Below are positions 58,718-64,000 of a stretch of 64,000 nucleotides of DNA, one piece after another. The notes beneath the pieces were generated by a model. The model saw only the letters and a program-made list of their open reading frames with translations. It had not been told where the DNA came from and searched no databases. The stretch is from JABDJX01 sp039942715 (GTDB lineage: Bacteria; Pseudomonadota; Alphaproteobacteria; Rhodobacterales; Rhodobacteraceae): the NCBI GenBank assembly GCA_039942715.1, contig JBDVBY010000001.1, forward strand, positions 434,001 to 498,000, in the 5' to 3' direction. Both the position numbers and the translations under genes were made by a program. Positions within the stretch are counted from its first letter, which is position 1, and each line of letters opens with the position of its first letter.

Positions 58718-58754
58718 GGGCCGGTGCACTGTGAGGCACCGGTCCAATTTTTTT
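58718..58754 (+). terminator. intrinsic terminator of the haloperoxidase-protease operon
   Basis: GGGCCGGTGC and GCACCGGTCC form a 10-base stem (one G-T pair) with an 8-base loop, followed by AATTTTTTT. It lies 72 bases after the protease stop codon and separates the operon from the DUF6958 gene. Confidence 0.9.
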
Positions 58755-58783
58755 CACGCACCCCCTTTTTGGCGGAGGAACCC

Positions 58784-59083
58784 ATGTCAGATGACAAAAT
58801 CGAAGTTGAAAACATCAATGTCCCCGGTCGGGTAGAACGGGTAAACCGCGCCAAGTACGACGCCATGCGCCCCGCTCTGATCGCCGTTTTGCCCAGCGAC
58901 GCTCCCGGGATAACGGTGAAAGACGCGTTGGCTGCTTTGAAGCCTGCATTGCCAGAAGAATTGTTTCCCGGCGGCGCAACATCCGGGTGGTGGCAAAAAT
59001 GCGTCCAGTTGGATTTAGAAGCCAAAGGCGTGATCAAGCGATCCGACACGAAACCTTTGCGGATTTATTTGGCATCAGAGTAA
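58784..59083 (+). CDS. DUF6958 family protein
   Basis: A 99-residue cytoplasmic protein starting MSDDKIEVENINVPGRVERV. It continues NRAKYDAMRPALIAVLPSDA and, near the C-terminus, PGGATSGWWQKCVQLDLEAK followed by GVIKRSDTKPLRIY. This set of blocks is what I recall for DUF6958, a small family without known function. GGAGG lies 6 bases before ATG 58784. It stands between an upstream terminator and the convergent COQ10-like gene, whose 3' end it overlaps by 19 bases. Confidence 0.75.
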   Translation: MSDDKIEVENINVPGRVERVNRAKYDAMRPALIAVLPSDAPGITVKDALAALKPALPEELFPGGATSGWWQKCVQLDLEAKGVIKRSDTKPLRIYLASE

Positions 59084-59520
59084 AGCGCATCCGCGCGACG
59101 TTCGAACGCGCGCACGACACGTTGCATTGCGTCGTTGAAAAAGATCGTCGCGGTGGTTTGCAGGATGCGGCTGCGGAATTCAAAGTCGACGTGAAACTTG
59201 ATGTCGGACCCGCCGCTGTCATTGTCTGAAAAAGCCCAGTTCGAGATCATGTGTTTGAACGGACCGTCCAGATATTCCGTATCAATCCGCTGTTCGACCG
59301 GCCACAAAGTCACCCGGCTCCCAAAGGTTTCACGGAACACTTTGAACGAAATCACAAGGTCAGCCAGCATGATGGTGTGATCGCCGTGATCAACCTCGCT
59401 GCGGATGCGCGCTGCGGCCGTCCAAGGCAAAAATTCCGGGTATTTTGGCACATCAGCGACCAGATTATACATCTGAGTGGCGGTGTAGGGCACGTGGCGG
59501 ATCTCAGAATGGGTCGGCAT
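59065..59520 (-). CDS. SRPBCC-fold protein, COQ10/RatA type
   Basis: START-like protein of 151 residues. The N-terminal segment HSEIRHVPYTATQMYNLVAD with VPKYPEFLPWTAAARI is highly typical of the coenzyme Q-binding COQ10 / RatA family, and LDGPFKHMISNWAFSDND is another block. Members bind ubiquinone and help its delivery to the respiratory chain; the enterobacterial RatA toxin label is probably not relevant here. ATG 59520 is used; an in-frame TTG at 59529 is not needed. In some Rhodobacterales the gene lies near lipA, which is here about 3 kb away. Confidence 0.88.
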   Translation of the reverse strand: MPTHSEIRHVPYTATQMYNLVADVPKYPEFLPWTAAARIRSEVDHGDHTIMLADLVISFKVFRETFGSRVTLWPVEQRIDTEYLDGPFKHMISNWAFSDNDSGGSDIKFHVDFEFRSRILQTTATIFFNDAMQRVVRAFERRADALYSDAK

Positions 59521-59592
59521 CTGGCTCAAGCACTTGTTTCTACGCGCCTTACGTGATGAAAACGCGGGGCGAGGTCAAGGGGGAGCGCGCAG

Positions 59593-60135
59593 GTGACGCA
59601 GCCATATGTGATCGACGAGTTGATCTCGGCCAAGGCAATTGCTGCCCGGATTGAAGAGTTGGCAGGTGATATACGCACGCGCTTTGCGGACACCGACAAG
59701 CTGATTGTTGTCGGGCTGTTGCGCGGCTCGTTCGTATTTATCGCCGATCTTGTGCGCGAATTGGACATGAATGTTGAGGTCGATTTCCTTGAAGCCTCGT
59801 CTTACGGCAACGCGACGGAATCAAGCCGCGAGGTGCGAATCTTCAAAGATATTCGTGGTGAAATTGAGGGCCGCGACGTCCTTGTGGTCGAAGATATCGT
59901 CGATACCGGGCACACTTTGGCGCATGTGATGAAGATATTGGAAGCGCGCGGCCCGAAAAATCTGGAAACAATTGCGCTTTTAGACAAACCGTCACGACGT
60001 GAAGCTGATGTTCGAGCGACATGGACCGGATTTGAGATTCCTGACGAGTTTGTAGTGGGTTACGGGATCGACTACGCGCAGCGAAACCGCAATTTACCCT
60101 ACATTGGCTGTGTCCGTTTCACTAACGAAACGTAA
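59593..60135 (+). CDS. hpt: hypoxanthine phosphoribosyltransferase
   Basis: Purine salvage enzyme making IMP or GMP from hypoxanthine or guanine and PRPP. The PRPP-binding motif is VLVVEDIVDTGHTLAHVM, and LIVVGLLRGSFVFIADLVRE contains the PPi loop. EASSYGNATESSREVRI is the flexible active-site loop, and VVGYGIDYAQRNRNLPYIG the base-binding end. The length of 180 residues is standard. The start is GTG 59593 with GGGAG about 8 bases upstream. It is followed by a perfect 7-base hairpin at 60142-60169. Confidence 0.96.
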   Translation: MTQPYVIDELISAKAIAARIEELAGDIRTRFADTDKLIVVGLLRGSFVFIADLVRELDMNVEVDFLEASSYGNATESSREVRIFKDIRGEIEGRDVLVVEDIVDTGHTLAHVMKILEARGPKNLETIALLDKPSRREADVRATWTGFEIPDEFVVGYGIDYAQRNRNLPYIGCVRFTNET

Positions 60136-60141
60136 ACGACT

Positions 60142-60169
60142 GAGACAGTTCGGCCACAAGCGCTGTCTC
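60142..60169. other. hairpin after hpt
   Basis: GAGACAG (60142-60148) and CTGTCTC (60163-60169) form a perfect 7-base stem with a 14-base loop, 7 bases after the hpt stop codon. There is no T-run, so it is at most a weak or Rho-assisted transcript end. Confidence 0.4.
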
Positions 60170-60245
60170 GCGAAACGAAATCTTCATCTGAGACATGCAC
60201 CCTGTCAGCCGACTGATTATGGTCCGACATGGGTGGGGCGTCTAA

Positions 60246-60845
60246 GTGGAAATATCTTTGCGCCTGCCGTTTGCTTCATTTTTCGTCCTTGCGACTGCCG
60301 TGCCTGTTTGGGGTGACGGGCATGATATGTCCGAGTTCAGTACGCGCGCGGTGGCACCAGCGGCTGATTACGCACTTGGCGGATCGGTTGAACGCGCTGC
60401 ACGTGTTCCAGATCCATTGCCCTCGCCTCCGCGCGCGGCTTTGTCTTTGCCACTCTCGCCAGTGAATTCTACCCACCGAGAAACAAACCTGTTCGGCGTG
60501 ATGATTTTTTCGGACGAAGGCTGGGACGATGGGCGCGATGCATTCCGGCTTGGAACAGCCTATTCTCAGGGGGCTGCGACTGCAGGCGTCAGCGTGACCT
60601 ATCTGGATGAAGGCACAGAAATCGCGCGCTCAGAACTCTTCATAGATTATGCGATCAACCAGAACATCACAGTTGGTCTTGCCGGCATTCTGGATCGTGA
60701 CTTTGCCGAGGACGATGCGCCGATTCCGCAACTTGGCCTCAGCGCTGCCTATTCCACAGGCAATGGTGCCTTTTTTGAAGGCGGTATTTCAGACGCGAAA
60801 TCATCTGTTCCGCTGTTTGGTCTGTCGATTGGCTTGCGGTTTTAG
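60246..60845 (+). CDS. secreted protein, possible small outer-membrane beta-barrel
   Basis: A 199-residue protein with a Sec signal peptide (RLPFASFFVLATAVPVWGDG) and a proline-rich linker (about residues 45-75). The C-terminal part of alternating strands contains ATAGVSVTYLDEGTEIARSE and NITVGLAGILDRDF. It ends in SVPLFGLSIGLRF, a terminal phenylalanine after alternating hydrophobic residues as in outer-membrane proteins. The strand count is low, so a small barrel or an oligomeric barrel are options. The start is GTG 60246 with GGGG upstream. Family not recognised. Confidence 0.65.
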   Translation: MEISLRLPFASFFVLATAVPVWGDGHDMSEFSTRAVAPAADYALGGSVERAARVPDPLPSPPRAALSLPLSPVNSTHRETNLFGVMIFSDEGWDDGRDAFRLGTAYSQGAATAGVSVTYLDEGTEIARSELFIDYAINQNITVGLAGILDRDFAEDDAPIPQLGLSAAYSTGNGAFFEGGISDAKSSVPLFGLSIGLRF

Positions 60846-60886
60846 TGAAATCATCGGATTTTCACTGAAAACCTATGTGAATTTGG

Positions 60887-60929
60887 CTGTGCAAAAATAT
60901 GTGATCGCCCCTGCGTTTTTTTTGCACAG
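60887..60929. promoter_or_regulatory. long inverted repeat upstream of cytochrome c' gene
   Basis: CTGTGCAAAAA and TTTTTGCACAG are perfect 11-base arms around a 21-base loop. The element lies 60 bases before the start of the cytochrome gene at 60990 and 42 bases after the previous stop. It could be an operator or, in RNA, a terminator for the upstream gene with part of the T-run inside the stem. Confidence 0.6.
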
Positions 60930-60989
60930 ACGCATGCGACATTTTGGATTAGGCTTTTAGCATAACGCCATTTCAGAAGGTTTGCCGTC

Positions 60990-61457
60990 ATGCTTAAAAA
61001 ATCCATTCTCCTTGCCACATCGCTGATGATTGCGACCAGCGGCATCGCTATTTCAGGCGGTCACGGTGGAAATCCTGCGGTCAAAGCGCGTCAGGCACAC
61101 ATGCAGCTTTATGCACACAATCTTGGCATTCTCGGCGGTATGGCCAAAGGCGAAGTCGAATACGACGCTGCTGCGGCCAGTGCTGCGGCCAACAACCTTG
61201 CGTCGTTGTCAACGTTAGATCAGCGCACATATTGGGCGCCAGGAACATCTACTGCTGAATTGGGCGAAGAGACACGCGCCTTGCCAGCCATCTGGGAAGA
61301 AGGGTCAAAAGCCGCAGAGATCGGTGGGCAATTGGCTGAATCAGCGGCTGCTTTGGCCGCGGTTGCAGGCGATGGTCAAGCAGCACTCGGCCCTGCAATG
61401 GGCGGCGTTGGACAGTCTTGTGGGTCTTGCCACAAAGCGTACCAACAGCCTAACTGA
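60990..61457 (+). CDS. cytochrome c'/c-556 family protein
   Basis: Periplasmic four-helix monohaem cytochrome, 155 residues. The Sec signal peptide (LKKSILLATSLMIATSGIAI) is followed by HGGNPAVKARQAHMQLYAHN. The haem site CGSCHKAYQ lies near the C-terminus, as usual. Members bind NO or CO or act as small electron carriers; which applies here is not visible. It is followed after 41 bases by a dihaem cytochrome gene on the same strand, which suggests an electron-transfer pair. The other paralogue is at 16146. Confidence 0.93.
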   Translation: MLKKSILLATSLMIATSGIAISGGHGGNPAVKARQAHMQLYAHNLGILGGMAKGEVEYDAAAASAAANNLASLSTLDQRTYWAPGTSTAELGEETRALPAIWEEGSKAAEIGGQLAESAAALAAVAGDGQAALGPAMGGVGQSCGSCHKAYQQPN

Positions 61458-61498
61458 TCAAGGACGGCCCCGAACGCCGGTTTGGGGCCAACCATCTG

Positions 61499-62374
61499 AT
61501 GAAACGCATCTTTTTGACGCTCTGTATCTTGGCAGTGCTTGGGGTTGGGATTGGTCTTTGGATCACCCGACCTGTCACAGTTGATCCGGAACGTTTCGCT
61601 TCATTGACCGGAAATGCAGAGAGCGGAGAAACCGTCTATTGGGCCGCAGGATGCGCATCCTGCCATGCAGGCGAAAACTCCCAAGACAAATTGACCCTGC
61701 CCGGCGGCAAACGGTTTGCGTCGGATTTTGGCACGTTTATCGCGCCCAACATCTCAAGCGATCCGACACACGGCATTGGCGCGTGGACCCTACCGCAGTT
61801 TGCAAGTGCAGTTCTTGAGGGCACTTCGCCTGATGGCGCGCATTACTACCCTGCCTTCCCCTACACCACTTATGGCCGGATGAGTGACAGCGACGTGGCC
61901 GATCTGTTTGCCTTCATGCAGACCTTGCCCGCCGATCCGAGCGAGAGTGAGCCGCATGAAGTGGGCTTTCCGTTCAACATTCGCCTGACACTTGGCGGCT
62001 GGAAGCTCTTGTTTTTGAATAAAGACTACATTGCAGAGGCCCCAACGCCCGAGTTGGAGCGTGGGCGTTATCTGGTCGAAGCTTTGGGACACTGCGCTGA
62101 GTGCCACACGCCGCGCAACGCGCTTGGCGGATGGGACGTGGCGCGTTGGATGGACGGCGCACCGATCCCTGGTGACGGCAAGGGCAAAACCCCCGGCATC
62201 ACGCCTGCGCACCTGGATTGGGTCGCATCCGACATCGCATATTATTTGGAAACCGGGTTCACGCCCGACTTTGACAGTGCAGGTGGCGAGATGGCCGAGG
62301 TGGTGATCAACACCGGCAAGTTAAGCGCAGAAGATCGCGCAGCGATTGCTGCCTACGTTAAGGCGCTGCCTTAA
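61499..62374 (+). CDS. dihaem cytochrome c
   Basis: A 291-residue protein anchored by an N-terminal helix (RIFLTLCILAVLGVGIGLWI). It has two cytochrome c domains with haem motifs CASCHAGEN (about residue 52) and CAECHTPRN (about residue 200). The first domain has GRMSDSDVADLFAFMQTL, with the methionine likely to be the axial ligand. Such proteins deliver electrons from membrane-linked dehydrogenases to the oxidase; the nearest homologues are cytochrome subunits of alcohol or aldehyde dehydrogenases, but no dehydrogenase gene is adjacent. It overlaps the convergent lipA gene by 4 bases. Confidence 0.92.
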   Translation: MKRIFLTLCILAVLGVGIGLWITRPVTVDPERFASLTGNAESGETVYWAAGCASCHAGENSQDKLTLPGGKRFASDFGTFIAPNISSDPTHGIGAWTLPQFASAVLEGTSPDGAHYYPAFPYTTYGRMSDSDVADLFAFMQTLPADPSESEPHEVGFPFNIRLTLGGWKLLFLNKDYIAEAPTPELERGRYLVEALGHCAECHTPRNALGGWDVARWMDGAPIPGDGKGKTPGITPAHLDWVASDIAYYLETGFTPDFDSAGGEMAEVVINTGKLSAEDRAAIAAYVKALP

Positions 62375-63327
62375 GCGCCTAACTTCTTCAACCGTGCATC
62401 GCGCAGACGCGCAAAATCATCGCCCGCGTGATAGGATGAACGCGTGAGCGGCGTGGCCGAAACCATCAAAAAGCCTTTGCCGTAAGCCGCCTTTTCATAG
62501 CTCGCAAACTCGTCAGGTGTCACAAAGCGATCCACATGGTGGTGCTTTGGCGTCGGCTGAAGGTACTGGCCAATCGTCAAGAAATCGATGTCCGCTGCGC
62601 GCATGTCATCCATCACCGCGTGCACCGCTTGGCGATCTTCGCCCAGGCCAACCATGATACCCGATTTGGTGAACATCGTGGGATCAAGCTCTTTCACCCG
62701 CTGAAGCAGACGCAAGCTATGAAAATACCGCGCACCGGGACGTACTTCGGGATAAAGGCCAGGCACAGTCTCAAGGTTGTGGTTGAACACATCCGGACGC
62801 GCTTCGACGACGACCTCCAAAACGCTGGGATCGCATTTCAGGAAATCTGGCGTGAGGATTTCGATCGTTGTGTTAGGCGCCTGTTTGCGAATGGCGCGGA
62901 TGGTCTGGGCGAAGTGTGCCGCTCCGCCGTCCTCAACATCATCCCGATCAACAGAAGTGATGACAACATGGTTCAGACCCAGTTTTTTGACCGCATCGGC
63001 AACACGACCGGGCTCGAACACATCGAGTTCTTCGGGCGGCTTTCCAGTTGCAATATTACAGAAGGTACAGGCGCGTGTGCACACTTCGCCCATGATCATC
63101 ATTGTGGCGTGCCCCTGAGACCAGCACTCACCAACATTTGGGCAACCCGCTTCTTCGCAAACGGTGACCAATTTATTCTCGCGCAGAATGTTGCGGGTTT
63201 TCTTATAGCCCTCAGACGTCGGTGCTTTGACGCGAATCCAATCCGGCTTTTTCGGCTGAACGTTGTCCGGGCGCTTGGCCTTTTCAGGGTGGCGCTGTTC
63301 GGGGATTTTCAGGTCTCTGGTGGTCAT
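62371..63327 (-). CDS. lipA: lipoyl synthase
   Basis: Radical SAM enzyme inserting two sulfurs into octanoyl groups to make lipoyl cofactors. The auxiliary cluster cysteines are in VCEEAGCPNVGECWSQGHAT and the SAM cluster cysteines in GEVCTRACTFCNIATG. The terminal serine motif appears as PLTRSSYHAGDDF. ATG 63327 (MTTRDLKIPEQ) is chosen because GGAG lies 7 bases upstream; the frame continues upstream to 63423, and ATG 63345 is the other candidate. The length of 318 residues is standard. Confidence 0.97.
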   Translation of the reverse strand: MTTRDLKIPEQRHPEKAKRPDNVQPKKPDWIRVKAPTSEGYKKTRNILRENKLVTVCEEAGCPNVGECWSQGHATMMIMGEVCTRACTFCNIATGKPPEELDVFEPGRVADAVKKLGLNHVVITSVDRDDVEDGGAAHFAQTIRAIRKQAPNTTIEILTPDFLKCDPSVLEVVVEARPDVFNHNLETVPGLYPEVRPGARYFHSLRLLQRVKELDPTMFTKSGIMVGLGEDRQAVHAVMDDMRAADIDFLTIGQYLQPTPKHHHVDRFVTPDEFASYEKAAYGKGFLMVSATPLTRSSYHAGDDFARLRDARLKKLGA

Positions 63328-63443
63328 GTCTGCTCCACTGGTCATTGCAGGATATTTAACCCCGTGGGCTGAAAAAGTCCAACAAAGACAAGGGGGCACA
63401 TGGCGGCTATGCGCCCTGTGCAATCCGCTTTGTATGTGACGCG

Positions 63444-63767
63444 TTAGGTCTCGACCGTGACTGGCGGCTCTTTGGCCTCTTCAACAGGCTCTTCATGCAC
63501 CACTTCAATGCGCAGTTTCACCGCAAAGGCGGCCAGCGTACCCAGAATCGCCAATACAGGCGCGGCAATCGCCACAGCGCCGCCCGCAATTGCGCCGTAA
63601 GTCAGCGGAATTTCCAGCGCGATGTCGCCATCAGGTTCGACCACACGGATGCGTTTTACTTTATTGTCGGCGGCCAATTGTTTGACGCGCGCGACCAATT
63701 CTTCGCCTTTGACCTCGATCTCGTCGATCCAACTACGTGTGTTTTCAGTGCCTTGGCTCTCACTCAT
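63444..63767 (-). CDS. DUF4342-like small membrane-associated protein
   Basis: A 107-residue protein. The N-terminal half is a charged region with IDEIEVKGEELVARVKQLAA and VKRIRVVEPDGDIALEIPLT, followed by a hydrophobic segment (IAGGAVAIAAPVLAILGTLA) and an acidic C-terminal tail. The pattern matches DUF4342 as I remember it. ATG 63767 has AAGGGTGAG upstream; GTG 63776 is an alternative. It is upstream of lipA on the same strand, about 116 bases away. Function unknown. Confidence 0.7.
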   Translation of the reverse strand: MSESQGTENTRSWIDEIEVKGEELVARVKQLAADNKVKRIRVVEPDGDIALEIPLTYGAIAGGAVAIAAPVLAILGTLAAFAVKLRIEVVHEEPVEEAKEPPVTVET

Positions 63768-63897
63768 GCCGCTCACCCTTTCGTTGTGCGTTTGAGCTTA
63801 TATGGGGACGGATTTGCAGATTTGAATTGGTGGCGGCAAAAAACTGGTGCGACGCTAGGACACTCGCCAAATTCTAGCTGCGCCGTATGTAAGACGC

Positions 63898-64000
63898 ATG
63901 GCGCATGATAAACCCATTTTGGTCGTTGGCGGCAGCGGCGTTTTCGGCTCTCGGCTGGCTGCTGGTCTGGTGCGCGATGGTTTCGGCGATGTGATCATTG
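63898..64000 (+). CDS. NAD(P)-binding Rossmann-fold protein, 5' part only
   Basis: The first 34 codons are visible: the protein begins MAHDKPILVVGGSGVFGSRL and continues AAGLVRDGFGDVII. The GGSGVFGSR loop is a nucleotide-binding motif of the kind in saccharopine dehydrogenase-like and extended SDR proteins. The gene runs off the right edge of the window, so length and family cannot be settled. Confidence 0.75.
   Translation, partial: MAHDKPILVVGGSGVFGSRLAAGLVRDGFGDVII

Noticed and set aside
1..64000. tRNA, rRNA, tmRNA, riboswitches, CRISPR arrays and insertion sequences
   Set aside because: I looked in the gene gaps for T-psi-C-like GGTTCGAATCC words, conserved riboswitch cores, regularly spaced repeats and transposase motifs and found none that hold up. 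A covariance-model search would be needed to be certain.

Overview
The window looks like chromosomal DNA from a member of the Rhodobacteraceae (Roseobacter group, Alphaproteobacteria). The evidence is the alpha-type SspB adaptor, an EcfG-type general-stress sigma factor with a NepR-like segment, a HemB with the aspartate-type metal site, a tatABC operon, two cytochrome c'/c-556 genes, and two kinds of short intergenic palindromic repeat that I associate with this family from memory. Coding density is high, many adjacent genes overlap by 1-4 bases, and I see no tRNA, rRNA, CRISPR array, insertion sequence or prophage.

Layout. 1-2.2 kb: a GntR regulator and an FAD-linked 2-hydroxyacid dehydrogenase. 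2.2-3.0 kb: a sigma factor fused in frame to a NepR-like anti-sigma segment. 3.2-4.1 kb: a sulfotransferase-like protein. 4.2-15.0 kb: a sugar catabolism island, with a CUT1 ABC transporter, TIM-barrel isomerase, Gfo/Idh/MocA dehydrogenase, divergent LacI regulator, HAD phosphatase, xylA and xylB. 15.1-19.1 kb: a small membrane protein, sspB and a tatABC-ATPase-cytochrome operon with chained 4-base overlaps. 19.2-23.4 kb: a YafY/WYL regulator with its partner gene, then valS. 23.5-34 kb: a tiny twin-arginine protein, a D,D-carboxypeptidase with a SPOR domain, clpS, an RsmC-like methyltransferase, an atypical SDR, an aminotransferase, rluE, two MFS transporters, an esterase, a DNA glycosylase and an Lrp regulator. 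34-42.2 kb: DUF6356, a class II amidotransferase, mfd, hemB, an aldose epimerase, hisF and hisE. 42.2-47 kb: cheD, cheB, a degenerate Hint protein, a PqiA protein split over two genes and an orphan secreted protein. 47.2-51.8 kb: a complete branched-chain-amino-acid-type ABC transporter. 51.9-58.7 kb: a polytopic membrane protein, DUF1801, then a SARP-like regulator divergent from a two-gene operon encoding a vanadium-haloperoxidase/PAP2 enzyme with a (Gly-Gln)22 tail and a subtilisin-like protease, closed by a strong intrinsic terminator. 58.8-64 kb: DUF6958, a COQ10/RatA-like protein, hpt, a secreted possible beta-barrel protein, two cytochrome c genes, lipA, a DUF4342-like protein and the start of a Rossmann-fold protein.

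How the parts connect. The sugar island takes up a sugar or glycoside and can feed it through xylose isomerase and xylulokinase into the pentose phosphate pathway; LacI-type palindromes lie in the divergent promoter. The Tat translocase has at least two likely clients here, the Liv-type binding protein and the 54-residue protein. Both ABC operons carry a hairpin directly after the binding-protein gene, which fits higher expression of the binding protein than of the permeases.

Most notable are the NepR-EcfG fusion (2209-2976), the SARP / GQ-repeat haloperoxidase / S8 protease locus (53725-58754), the Hint protein without its nucleophile behind a leader with two perfect inverted repeats (43910-44652), and the 54-residue Tat-signal protein (23493-23657).
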